The position numbers and the translations under genes were made by a program. A stretch of DNA of 64,000 nucleotides from Diabrotica undecimpunctata (Eukaryota; Arthropoda; Insecta; Coleoptera; Chrysomelidae), in contig NC_092807.1 of NCBI RefSeq assembly GCF_040954645.1, positions 79,134,017 through 79,198,016 of the forward strand, written 5' to 3'. How positions within the stretch are numbered: position 1 is the first letter of the stretch; the number at the start of each line of letters is the position of its first letter. The notes below the pieces were generated by a model. It was not told the DNA's origin, ran no database searches, and saw nothing but the letters and a program-made list of their open reading frames with translations. This document shows positions 50,881-61,005 of this stretch, piece after piece.

Positions 50881-51314
50881 CCAGTATGTTGTAGTTGGGT
50901 TTCAGCTTGCAGTAGGTAGCACCGTCTATCACAGTAAATTCTCGGAGGAGGTCTTCTTAGACCTGGCTCCTTGGTTCCCTGTCAGAGATTATTTGCCATA
51001 GTCTGTTAAATCTTTTCATTCCGTGGTGGATTGCGTGGCCTCTTTAAATTTTCGCCTGTAGTGGCAAGTCCGTTAGGTCGTCTAGAATTGAATTGTTTTA
51101 TCCCTCTTTCACATCTTCCAACATGCAGAGTAGTGGAAAGGAGTCATCGCCCGATTCTTTTGTCTCCTAGATAGACCAGCTTAGCCGGTTAAGCCACTTC
51201 CTCGTCCAGGTTCTTTTTTCTCCCTCTCGTTTGTCGGATTTCTGGAGAGATGGTCCAGGAGTTTGTTTTCTTTGCCTGGTATATGTTGTACCGTGAAATT
51301 GAACTCTTGAAGGG

Positions 51315-52590
51315 GATTGATTGGGGACAGAAATTATTGGGGTGGAGATAGGGCAAGCAAAATAAATGAAACTGTTGCGAACGGCACTCAGGCTTTATGT
51401 GGAGAGCTGGGTCGTGAGTAAGTAAATGGCAAGGGGATTAGATTGGGGCAACTACAAAGATGAAACAAAGGGGGTTACAAACTTTTGTTTAAATAAATAA
51501 ACAAAATGGTTTAGAAAAAAAATTACAAATTTATTGTTGTCTCGCCAAAAACAGTTACAAATATTGATAATAACAATAAATTACAAAATATTAAAAACAG
51601 ACTTACTATGTCCTATCCGTTTACAAACTCTAGAAGTTGAAGATACTATAAAACTCACAATTGTTAATATGCGACAATTTGTAGCAGAAAAAAATTATTA
51701 CAAATAAAAAAATATCTTTTTAAGTGAAACTATGAATTGAGGTTAATCTTTTTTTTTATAAACAAAACAAAATCTCAAATATGATTAGATATTTACCAAA
51801 TGTCAAAAATATATATCAATATGTCAATACTAAATCTTAAAACTGAGAACAAATAAAATGACAACTAAGCCACACCCTAGGATTTACAATTTTAATTAAT
51901 ACAATTATGACAGCAATTATTACCAGAAAATGTTTAAAAATTAACACAAAAAAGTTACCTGGATTTCACTAAAATTTCTTTAGTTTAAATTTCTGGATTT
52001 CACTGGACTTAAGAATTTGTGGGGTTAGAACTGCAACACGAACAAATTCATCTCCAAACTGAGATAGAACAAAACAAAATGGAGGTTAAAATTGGCACAC
52101 TGGACACAAAACTTAGACTCAGCTTCTTAAAAAACTGGAACCATGTTGGTATTTTTAAAATTTGTTGGAAACGCCGTTTTATAAATACCTCAGATGAGAA
52201 ACGGCTTACAAAACAGTGATTACTCTTATTATAACTGACACATTACTTTGAGTATAAATCACTTTTTCTAACAAATTTTACCGGCTTCTTCAAACTACAC
52301 ACCGACGTCTGTTCTCAATGACCAACCATGTAACCTCACTTAAAACTGTACAATCAACTGCCACAATACTACTAAACTTTACTATTTCCGAGAAAAAAAA
52401 AACAATAAGGAAAAACCATTTCTAATTTAAATTTCATTCGCCCAACTTGGCATAAACCAAACACTTAAAAGGGAACGGGAACGCAAAATATTCTAAAGCG
52501 GCTCTCGATCAAAGAATACCGAGGAAATAGCCATTTGTTAAATAAAAAACTTTAAAATGGTGTATTATCGACCTCGGCGACGCAAAAAGT
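51315..52590. mobile_element. dispersed repeat, copy 2, inside gypsy D RNase H
   Basis: Starts near ATTGGGGACAGAAATT and matches 9775-10800. It interrupts the RNase H of gypsy D: TDSQALFWLN is read from about 52620 on the minus strand, while LQEFNFTVQHIPG is read at about 51310, on the other side. So the block moved after gypsy D had landed. It encodes nothing recognisable and may be a solo LTR. Confidence 0.65.
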
Positions 52591-53540
52591 ATCTGTTGTG
52601 ATCTGTGTATCTGTTGAGCCAAAAAAGGGCTTGACTATCCGTGTAGAGGTTGAAGTGTTGGTCCTGGAGGAAGTGTTTGTTTTTCTTGAGTGCCCGGACC
52701 AATGCGAGGCACTTCTTCTGGTTTATGTGGCATCGTTTTTCTGCCGGCTTTAGTTTGGTAGAGGCGTAGGCGATAACTTTTTGTCAGGTGTCCTTTGAAA
52801 AGCACTGCCACCATGCCGAATTCGGAGGCGTCTGTTTATAGGTTAAATGGTCTTGAGGTATCTTGTCTATGGAGTTGCAGTTCTCTCTCGATTGCTTGTT
52901 TGATTTTCTTGAACGCTTTTTCTGCTGATTGGGTCCATTTCAGGCGTCTCTTGCCGCCCGCAGTGAGATTCGTTAAGGGTGTTATGATTTCAGCGAATTG
53001 AGGGATGAAAGCTCTCAACCAGTTTGCTGTTCCAATGAAACTTCGCAGTTGCTTCATTGTGTGGGAAGTGTTGAAACCTTTGATCTTCTTCACGTGCTTC
53101 TCCAAGGGTTGGATGTTGGTCGATGTGATCTTATGTCCGAGGTATTCCAGTTCGTCAACGGAAAACTTGCACTTCTTCAGTGATGCCCATAGTCCAAGCG
53201 TCCTCACTCACTCTAACATCAAGTGGAGGTGCTTCTGGACTTGGGTCCAGTTCTCGGAGTATATGATAATGTCATCCATATATACTTTGATGAACTCGTC
53301 TATATACCCGGCGAAGACGTTGGTGACTAATTTTTAGAATACTGCTGGTCCATTCTTGAGTGCGAAGGGCTTTACTGAGTATTCGTACGCAGAGCTGTCT
53401 GGTAGGCTGAATGCTGTCTTAGGCCTGGAATCTTCGTGTAGTGGGACTTGCCAAAATCCACTGTTTAGGTCGATGGTTGAGAAGATTTTTGAGATACCGA
53501 TTTCCTTGATACTATCGTGTATCGGAGGCATGCTGGAGGC
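52591..53540 (-). pseudogene. reverse transcriptase and RNase H of gypsy D, broken
   Basis: 53531-53334 has FSTIDLNSGFWQVPL and FALKNGPAVF. The YxDD region is near 53280-53260 and reads YMDDIIIYS in another frame (plus strand GATAATGTCATCCATATA). 53207-52836 has LKKCKFSVDELEYLGHKI and LRSFIGTANWLRAFIP, thumb and connection. RNase H follows with TDSQALFWL. Confidence 0.82.
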
Positions 53541-54400
53541 TTCATCGACTGTGATATGATTTAGCTTCCTCTAATCTACGCTGAAGCGAGGAGTACCATC
53601 CTTCTTGGTTACAATAACCACCGGGCTATTATATGGAGATTTGCTGGGCTTGATCACTCCGGCGGTTAGCATTTCTCTCACCTCTAGAGACATGATTTTT
53701 ATTCTTCTCAGTAGAATATTTTTACGGCTTGATGTTAATCGGTCAGCTATCGGTCACTCGTATTTTCATCTCTGTTGCTTTGGTTGTTGGTTGACAACCA
53801 ACAATTTGTAAAGGCGAAGGCTGGGGCTTGGTGCTCTTTTAACTTGTGTTTGACTGATTGTGGTTTGTCATAGTTCTTCCAGTATATTGTAGCCCTGGTA
53901 GTGGTGCTCTTCCTGCTCTAACCATGGCATCCCCAGTACAACGTCGTGGTTTAACTTCTCCATTACGATGCATTGGACAGTTGTGGAGAAGTTGTTTAGT
54001 TGTATTTCGACTTCAGCTGTCCCCAGGCTTCGGTGTACGAAATTTCCAGAAGCGCCGGTGTCGACTAATATCTTGACCCAGTGTTGTTTTATCCTTCCGT
54101 CGAGGTTGCGGAGTCCTGCTGTCATCGACCTTTGGTGTATTGGATTCAGTTGGGGCACCAGTTCTTCAACAGGAGTTAGTTGGTGCCCCTGTTGGAGTTT
54201 TCCGGCCTCTGGTTGTCTTGTTGGCGGTTGTTATGCTGTCTATGCGGGTTTTTGCTTCGCTATTCGTTGATTGTTTCGGAGAGCCTGGGTGTTTTTTGGT
54301 TTTCGTATCTGTCCGGCCTTTTGGGATTTAAATGTTGGGCGTCACTTTCCATTTCTCTCGCTATCGTACTTAAGCTGTCCTCCGTCTTATATAAATTATA
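53541..54400 (-). pseudogene. protease region of gypsy D, broken
   Basis: 54158-53868 (96 codons) has VKILVDTGASGNF and DVVLGMPWLEQ, both standard aspartic-protease blocks of the chromodomain-like gypsy group. Upstream of it the gag is not recognisable. Downstream the frame to RT is disrupted. Confidence 0.8.
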
Positions 54401-54419
54401 AAACCGTAACTAGAATTTT

Positions 54420-54640
54420 ATAATACGAGGGTAAGCTCGAACCAGCCGATTACACACACACACATGTGATCAACCTTGCCCCTAAGGAACATGTGTATAC
54501 CATTGTAAAGTTGGATCCACATGTCCAAAGATCAAACCGGTCACAATTCACTATTGAAATGGTACCTATCTGAAACCCAGGCATTTCCTCCACCCCTCCT
54601 CAGCGTGTAACTTACGTGAGGAGGCTTATGATCTAAAAGT
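54420..54640 (-). repeat. probable 5' LTR fragment of gypsy D and a hairpin
   Basis: 54420-54455 matches 49466-49500. At 54594-54623 the plus strand reads CCTCCTCA...TGAGGAGG, a perfect eight-base stem with a 14-base loop. Confidence 0.45.
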
Positions 54641-55540
54641 TACTTTGGGTGCCGTGGGTAATGGAACACCCTCTGTTTTTATTGACTGTGGTTAAGACAC
54701 TTAACTGTAGGGGTATCACACATATCGGCCTTTCTCCCTATTTACTTTACTGACTCTATAAAATTTACTCTAACTTGACATCGGGACTGGTGTCCCTAAA
54801 AAAAGAAAAAGTCTGTGTTCCAAACAGACAGCCACCAGCCTGGGCTGATGACTCTCTGTCCGAAAAAAGTGTGTGCTCGTACACTCAGCCGCCGATTTGG
54901 CAAAATAAATTTTGTTCTCCTCGCCGGCTAAGCATCCGAGTAGTGTCCGGCCACCGAGCCCATGTATGTCGCGCATGACCTCGGTGCTCGAAATTTGCGA
55001 TAGGATCTGCATAAGATCTGCCTAAGGGGCCTATGCCTGACGGCTGGTATAGAATGCCTGACGGGCCTTTTATACAATTTGAGTTGGTTTTTATGTTTTG
55101 ACGAAACAGCGTATGACATTCGATGTTCGGTTAAAGACGTGGTTTTGTTTAGACAGTGAGAGGTTTTTTACTACTACTAAGCTAACTTAACTATGGAGTG
55201 TGCATTCCCAAGTGTATACTGGTCTCACACACTCCGTGTATATGTTTTTTGGGTGTTTTTATTTTTTACTACATTTAAACTCTTACTATGTGTGCGTGTG
55301 TTGGGGTGTGCATTCCCAGGTGTATATTGCCATCACACACCCCGGTGTATAGTGGTTTTATATACTATCGTTTTAGTCTCACCAGACTGTGACCGAACTG
55401 CTGAAGCCATCCAAACTCATCTAACCAAGCATCTCTTGATTGGTTTCAGCAGTTCTGTCCCATTTTTTTTGTGCTCACTGTCTAAAATAAGTTGATTTAA
55501 CTCCTCTGTGACTATCTCATTTTTTCATTATTATTCTTCT
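54640..55540. other. no gene; three hairpins
   Basis: GC-richer than its neighbours. Two related hairpins: 55196-55239 with stem GGAGTGTG/CACACTCC and 55305-55346 with stem GGGGTGTG/CACACCCC, so one base pair differs in a compensating way. A third at 55393-55453 pairs GAACTGCTGAA with TTCAGCAGTTC. No coding frame is supported. Confidence 0.5.
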
Positions 55541-55559
55541 TCTCTATATCCAGTTAATG

Positions 55560-56750
55560 GTTATTTTGGCCTCTGACCGTCTGTGCACCGTTCTTGTGTT
55601 AATGTCGTAGACTGTCAACTCTCTTAATAGATGTCGTAGGCTCTTTCATCCATTGTCCTTAGGATTATTTTGTGGCCAGAATCTCTAAATACGTATCTTA
55701 ATGACGTATTTTGGTATATTTAATGCCTCTCTGATCATCCAATTTTGGGATATTTGGACTTTTTTCTTTTGCTTTTACATGTGTGTCCCCATGCGACAGA
55801 GGCATATGTTAGTGAGGCTAGTATTATGCTGTTAGCTACTCACATTTTTGTTTTGAAACGAAGTTTGCTTTTTCTGCCTATTAGCGAAAAGAGTTGACTT
55901 CTTAGGGGTTTTGCTTTGTAGACTGCTTGCTTTACATGCTCTGTGAAAGTAAGCTTTCTATCGAGTATCACTCCTAGGTAGTCTGCCTCGTTTGTCCATT
56001 CTACAGGGATGTTGGGTATGGTGATCTCCCTGTCTGGTCTATTTCATCGGTGTCTGAACATGACGGCCTGTGTCTTTTTGGGGTTCAGAGCGATTTTCCA
56101 CTTAATGCACCATCTTTGAAATCTATTCAGAGCACTTTGTAGGTGACTTGTAGCTAGGTTAGGATCTCTACTGCTAGCTGCTATGGATGTTTTGTCCGCT
56201 TACAGACTAACCACTGTTCTGGGGTCTGGTGTATCGCTCCCTGGGGCACACCTGCTTCCAGGGCTCCGACTTTCGATAAGGTTGGCCCGATCGGAACTCT
56301 GAACCTTCTGTTCGCTAGGTATGATGCAAGAAGACATGTCATCGCCTCGCTATAGCCCAGGCAGCTCATTTTATAGAGCAGACATTGGTCCTGGTACTCT
56401 ATCAAAAGCTGTAAATACGCAGAGGAACGTCGTTGCTATGTACAACTTTTTATTAAAGCCGTTGGTGATGTATTCTGTCAGCCTTAAAACCTGTTGTTCG
56501 CAGGAGTGTTCGGTCCTGAATCCGAACTGAGCTTTTGGAATAGATCCCAAAGCTTGTTATTCTTCGTTGAGTCTGGTTAGGATGACTCTTTCCGCTATTT
56601 TGCTTATTGATGATAGTTTGCTAATAGGTATGTAAGTAGATAAACAGAGTGACTTCTGGAGAGGAAGTGACGTCACACTAGACCACGCCTCCCTGGTGAC
56701 GTAGGAACGTCCCCCGTGTCTCAAGGCCACGCTTTCGGTCAATAGTCACG
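55560..56750 (-). pseudogene. Jockey-type reverse transcriptase relic
   Basis: Minus strand. About 56640-56557 reads ISKLSSISKIAERVILTRL, the start of RT. Around 56530-56500 there is an AQFGFR-like stretch, 56405-56181 has SCLGYSEAMTCLLASYLANRRFRV and VPQG. The later part (56100-55860) is a C-terminal remnant. Full of stops and frame changes. Confidence 0.7.
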
Positions 56751-57380
56751 TAGATACACCTCTCGTGTCTCTAGACCACGCTCCTCGGCCAATAGTGTCA
56801 TAGGAACGCCTCCAAGTAAACACCTGACCAATGGTAACATAGGAACGTCCCCATTCGTGACGTTAGAAGATATCCTCGACCAATGGTGGCATAGGAACGT
56901 CCCCATTCGTGACGTTAGAAGATATCCTCGACCAACGGTGGCATAGGAACGTCCCCTCGTGACGTTAGAACATATCGTCGACCAATGGTGATACGGAAAC
57001 GCCCCACTCGTGACGTTAGAACATATCCTTGACCAATGGTGGCACAGAAACGCCCCACTCGTGACGTTAGAACATATCGCCGACCAATGGTGGCATAGGA
57101 ACGTCCCCTCGTAACGTTAGAACATATCCTCGACCAATGACGGCACAGAAACGCCCCACTCGTGACGTTAGAACATATCGTCGACCAATGCATAGGAACG
57201 TCCCCTCGTAACGTTAGAACATATCCTCGACCAATGACGGCACAGAAACGCCCCACTCGTGACGTTAGAACATATCCTCGACAAATGGTGACATATGATC
57301 ATCCCCTCGTGACGTTAGAACATATCGTAGACCAATGGTGACACAGAAACACCCCCAAGTAAACGTCTGACCAATGGTGG
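56660..57380. repeat. 52-bp minisatellite
   Basis: Irregular lead-in from about 56660, then ten units of 48-52 bp from about 56825 to 57379. Each carries GACCAATG, a GGAACG(T/C)CCC block and CGT(G/A)ACGTTAGAA. A roughly 98-bp higher-order unit repeats at 57090-57285. The minus strand is open for 113 codons through it, since 51 is a multiple of three. Confidence 0.9.
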
Positions 57381-57422
57381 CTCATTAATCAATTTATTAA
57401 AACTGCTTTTAATTTTGCTAAT

Positions 57423-57710
57423 TCAGTTTAAGATTTTTTGTTTAAGTTGAGCATCTTTTGCATTATATTCTTTGCGTATCAAATTAAACTCTTTTTGTAT
57501 AAAATTTTTGACGTGAACAATGCGGTCATCTACGTATTTCTTGTTGGAAAGATGTATGGCTGCTAGAGGAGGATCCCGTTTAATGTCTTTATTTACTGCA
57601 TTTATCTGGTTTTGTAAATCCAAAATGGATTGCTTTAAACCATCACGTAGCTTTTTAACAACTTGTTCATTAGAACAATAATGATGACGACAAAACTTGT
57701 CAACACTCAT
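57423..57710 (-). CDS. coiled-coil protein of the virus-like module
   Basis: 95 aa starting MSVDKFCRHHYCS. Rich in K, N, Q and I with heptad-like spacing from residue 25 (LRDGLKQSILDLQNQINAVN), so a coiled coil is likely. Function unknown; a fibre-like or attachment role is only a guess. It is the last minus-strand gene of the cluster, and the minisatellite follows. Confidence 0.6.
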   Translation of the reverse strand: MSVDKFCRHHYCSNEQVVKKLRDGLKQSILDLQNQINAVNKDIKRDPPLAAIHLSNKKYVDDRIVHVKNFIQKEFNLIRKEYNAKDAQLKQKILN

Positions 57711-57739
57711 ATTGGAAATGATGCTCCAATAATCTAAAC

Positions 57740-58858
57740 ATTAATATATAATATCTGCTTCACGTAATTCGTTGATAATGGCAACAATTTCGTTATTGTG
57801 CGATGTGTTTCCTGCTTCTTGGGAAGCAATCAGCAATTTGACTCTGTCGCATAGTTCGTTTGGATCATCCCAATATACATATTCAATAGGATTATCGTTG
57901 TAGATCAAATGAGAATCATCGACGAGCCCTGACCCTTTGGAGCTAGATGGTGAAGATAACGATGTTCAAGGAGACGTTGTTGTCGATGATGAACGAGTCG
58001 TTTTTGCTAAACGAACAAGACCTTCGAAAGGTTGTCTCTTTAATGCAGTAGATCAAGTTTTCGGTGGCGATTTCTTTGTTGTTTCATCGGTAGATTTAAA
58101 TAGCGGTTTGATGTTAATATGATGATATTTTTTTCCAGTTGCACCTTTAAAACGACCTTTGGAATCCAGATGAACTTCTGTACTATTTAATAAACTTTTA
58201 TAGTGCTTTAAATCTTTATCATTATAATCTTCAGGGTGATCATAGAAAATTAGTTGGTATAGACATGACGTTCCCGGCACCCATCCTCCTTCCCCACTAC
58301 CATCACTGATGACTTATATATTACCTTTGTTTTTGTTAAAGTTTATTCGTCGTTTACCCAATATTCGGCCAATTTCATCATTGTAAATAGGTCCGTAGTT
58401 TTTATCAATTTTATTATTTTTCATCCAAAATTCTTTTATATACTTATGGCTCATTGGAGGATATTGCTCGATATATTCATCAATAGGCTCTTTTGAAACA
58501 TTATTAGGATCAAACATTTCATGTTCGTTAACTTGTTCGATTGATACTGCATCGGAAAATACATCGTCATCACCGGGGTCTTTTTTTATCTCTTCCTCTG
58601 TTTTCACCTCTTCTTTTTAACGTGTCTAAGCTTGTTATTAATAGCATGATGCAACGTTTTTGAGGATTGCGCAATATCTTTTAGAGGTTTAGCTATGGGC
58701 TTAAAGAGTTTATTTAGCGACTCATCTTGTTCTGTTTTACCTAACTTAAATGCCAAATACTTTTTGCGAATGACACGAGCTAGTTCGGCAACTTTACGCT
58801 TGCCCGCAGTTACCTCTTTGTCTAGCATATTGTTATACAATGCGTGTGTTTCGATCAT
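57740..58858 (-). pseudogene. unknown gene of the virus-like module, broken into pieces
   Basis: Three pieces on the minus strand lie end to end and look like one former gene: 58858-58604 (84 codons, basic, KRKVAELARVIRKKYLAFKLGK), 58607-58314 (97 codons, acidic then NYGPIYNDEIGRILGKRRIN, overlapping the first by ATGA), and 58280-58053 (LYQLIFYDHPEDYNDKDLKHYKSLL). A further segment at about 57890-57740 (EYVYWDDPNELCDRVKLL, then HNNEIVAIINELREADII) would be its end. There is no motif I can name. It lies between the ATPase gene and the coiled-coil gene in the same direction. The breaks make the copy non-functional. Confidence 0.65.
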
Positions 58859-58860
58859 AC

Positions 58861-59547
58861 CTACAATTTTATAAATTTATCGAAGCCTTTACAATATCGT
58901 CCGTTAGAAGTATCGAAATCCTTAACAATGACGAATGTACCGTATTTTTTCTTCCAACATTCGGAACAAAATTGTTTAAATTGGTCAAATGTCATATCAG
59001 GTGAGACGTGATCGTCAAAGACGTGTTTTAAATTGAGCTCATCCTGTTTAAACAATACAATAAGGTTAGCATTATCACGCAAAAGTTGTTTACCTGCTCG
59101 ACTGTATGATTGACATAGGTATGCACAATCGATATCTTTATGCCTACCCATATAATAATATTCACGTATTGTTTCTTGTGAATCCGTTGATACGTCATCA
59201 AATATGAATACTGAGTTTGGTTTAGCTTTACTTGGGCTTATAACATCATCATTATCTTTAAATGGAAAATAACCTACTTCTTTCACAGACTCCAACACTT
59301 CCTTCAAAAATTGATACTTGAGTTGAAACAACGACTTTGAATAAAAATAAACATTTTTGAATTTAGCGCCATTCAGGTCAAAAAGTAATGCCAACATAAC
59401 ATTAGTTTTTCCACATCCGCTTGGACCACATATGATAGCACAAAAAGAATGTGGTAGCAATGCACCATGTTTGCTGGTTCTTGTCACGTTGTCGACAAAA
59501 TCCAAGTTTTCCACTGATAGTGTCTTGTCTTGTTGAATGACCTTCAT
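58861..59547 (-). CDS. packaging-type ATPase (HerA/FtsK, A32-like)
   Basis: The frame is open from 59613 but the likely start is the internal ATG at 59547 (MKVIQQDKTL), giving 228 aa. Residue numbers here count from 59613. Walker A CGPSGCGKT at 62-70; Walker B SVFIFDD at 134-140; a CQSYSR motif at 167-172, where the family has its sensor. This is the fold of DNA-packaging ATPases of Polintons/adintoviruses and related viruses, which pump DNA into the capsid. No break is seen. The gene is divergent from the phospholipase gene with about 70 bp between, and is first of the minus-strand operon-like group. Confidence 0.85.
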   Translation of the reverse strand: MKVIQQDKTLSVENLDFVDNVTRTSKHGALLPHSFCAIICGPSGCGKTNVMLALLFDLNGAKFKNVYFYSKSLFQLKYQFLKEVLESVKEVGYFPFKDNDDVISPSKAKPNSVFIFDDVSTDSQETIREYYYMGRHKDIDCAYLCQSYSRAGKQLLRDNANLIVLFKQDELNLKHVFDDHVSPDMTFDQFKQFCSECWKKKYGTFVIVKDFDTSNGRYCKGFDKFIKL

Positions 59548-59617
59548 CTTGTGATTAAGATGTATTTTGTACACAAGGTTATATATAAAGACATTTTGGA
59601 AAAGGCGGTTCATTTCA
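59548..59617. promoter_or_regulatory. divergent promoter of the virus-like module
   Basis: Seventy bases between two gene starts. TATATAAAG at 59581-59589 is a good TATA box about 30 bases before the ATG at 59618; the same stretch read on the other strand is also TATA-like (CTTTATATATAAC). With so short a gap it could serve both directions. Confidence 0.55.
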
Positions 59618-59905
59618 ATGTTTGTCGTTCAAGGTGAAGGAGTGCTGAATTCTCTGATCAACAGTCTACCGTTTGAATTGCATTTTTCTGGTTACCAATA
59701 TCTAGGACCTGGAACTAAATTACAGAAACGTCTAGCTCGTGGAGATCCGGGGATAAATTCGTTAGATCGAGCTGCGAGAAATCACGATATCGCATATTCC
59801 CAGAGTAATTCATTGAAAGATCGGCATAAAGCAGATTGGGTCTTGGAAAACAAAGCGTGGGAACGAGTTAACGAGATGCAAAAGACGCATCTGAAAAGAC
59901 GCTAA
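59618..59905 (+). CDS. parvovirus-type phospholipase A2 domain protein
   Basis: 96 aa from ATG 59618. YLGPGTKLQKRL is the calcium-binding loop, followed by GDPGINSLDRAARNHDIAYS with the His-Asp catalytic pair and a second Asp in HKADWVLENK. This arrangement is that of the PLA2 in parvovirus VP1, which breaches endosomal membranes; such domains also occur in adintoviruses. The frame ends TAA at 59903-59905 in a basic tail (THLKRR); residual coding in another frame continues after it, so the C-terminus may be truncated by a shift. An N-terminal extension to 59567 has no ATG. Confidence 0.82.
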   Translation: MFVVQGEGVLNSLINSLPFELHFSGYQYLGPGTKLQKRLARGDPGINSLDRAARNHDIAYSQSNSLKDRHKADWVLENKAWERVNEMQKTHLKRR

Positions 59906-60017
59906 GTGAAAAAGCTACTGCCTGGTTGACTACTACAGCAATGAAAGCTAAACCAAAACTGGAAAACTGGGTATGGGTATGAATCGTGGTAAAGGTGTTG
60001 GTTGATTTAAGCGACAT

Positions 60018-60245
60018 GTGCTATCAAAAGCCAATTATCAAAAAACATTGAAACGTGCTCCTCTGTCACCAAACCTGCGTAAATCAGCCCTAGTTGCACG
60101 TGCAGCAGCTAGAACAGCCGTTAAGAATGTAGGTGAGAAGAAGAATGTACGAGTTCCAAGAATAATTCCATTCGAACCAAAATCTGGTGGTATTTTACCT
60201 TTAATCCCCATCTTGGCAGGCTTATCAGCTTTCGGAAGAGGATAA
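60018..60245 (+). CDS. small basic/hydrophobic protein (pX-like), probably a fragment
   Basis: 75 codons beginning at a TTG-like start, so the real start may be upstream. Very basic N-terminal half (KRAPLSPNLRKSALVARAAARTAVKN), then GGILPLIPILAGLSAFG, a glycine-flanked hydrophobic stretch like the core or membrane-acting proteins of adenovirus-type viruses. It ends at TAA 60243. It is in the same frame as the protease that follows, but stops separate them. Confidence 0.55.
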   Translation: MLSKANYQKTLKRAPLSPNLRKSALVARAAARTAVKNVGEKKNVRVPRIIPFEPKSGGILPLIPILAGLSAFGRG

Positions 60246-60319
60246 ACGTCACAATAAAGCAATGGAACATCTAGGCAAAGGATTATACCTACGAAAAAAC
60301 GCTAAAGGTGGCTTTGGAT

Positions 60320-60710
60320 TATATTTAAAAAAGTCAAAAAACTCCCGCTAAAGCTACCTAATAGACCTTTAACCAACGTGGACTTGAATAAATTTGCTAA
60401 ACAATTAAAAATACCAAATTTTCATGGCGTGTTTATGCGAGATAATTTACCACATATCCCTCATAAACATGAATGTGCTATTATTAATCTTGATATTTCC
60501 AAGAACCCCGGTACACATTGGGTAGCTTACCAAAGGATAAACAGCGATATAGAATACTTCGATTCATATGGTTGCTTGAAACCACCTCGAGAACTAGTAT
60601 CATATTTGAGTGGTGAACGAATTTTCTATAATAACTATCAATATCAAAGTTATAACCAAATTAACTGTGGACGTCTTTGTTTAAAGTTTCTCTACAATGG
60701 AACTATCTAA
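60320..60710 (+). CDS. adenain-like cysteine protease
   Basis: The open frame has no ATG before NKFAKQ: it begins at about 60320 and the reported start (60378) is GTG, so it may be the C-terminal part of a precursor. Numbered from 60378 it has H47 (GTHWVAY), D62 (FDSYG), Q94 and C97 (YNQINCGRLCLKFL), the His-Asp-Gln-Cys set of adenovirus-type proteases. These cleave capsid precursors during maturation in adenoviruses and Polintons. 111 aa is short compared with the roughly 200 of adenovirus. No break is seen in the catalytic part. Confidence 0.8.
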
Positions 60711-60930
60711 CGACATCTTGAGAAGTGCCATTTGTATTTTTATGGAAAATATAACGAGCGTTGTTTGGTATGAACTACCTCAAGATATTCGTCGCGCACT
60801 AGAAGATCATTTACCCTGCAAGAAAGACTATGATAAGCATGAATGGAGTGATGTTTGCGGCATTAATATGGAAAGTAAATGTGTATTTTGTGAAGTGTCA
60901 TATTATGAGAACAATAACAAAACCATGTAA
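60697..60930 (+). CDS. small Cys/His-rich protein of unknown function
   Basis: 77 aa from ATG 60697, overlapping the end of the protease by 14 bases. Contains HEWSDVCGINMESKCVFC, an H...C...CX2C pattern that could bind a metal ion. No family is recognised. The overlap with the protease suggests compact virus-like coding. Confidence 0.5.
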   Translation: MELSNDILRSAICIFMENITSVVWYELPQDIRRALEDHLPCKKDYDKHEWSDVCGINMESKCVFCEVSYYENNNKTM

Positions 60931-61005
60931 CAGTATAAGAAAAATAAAGAAATTATTAACATATTTTGGTATTTAACTTACTACACCTTTTACCTTGTAT
61001 CAGTC

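Noticed and set aside
56820..57380. CRISPR-like array
   Set aside because: Units are contiguous and vary throughout with no separate unique spacers; it is a minisatellite in a eukaryotic sequence.
57937..58122. Plus-strand 61-codon frame
   Set aside because: Antisense to the broken minus-strand gene of the virus-like module, which has better support.
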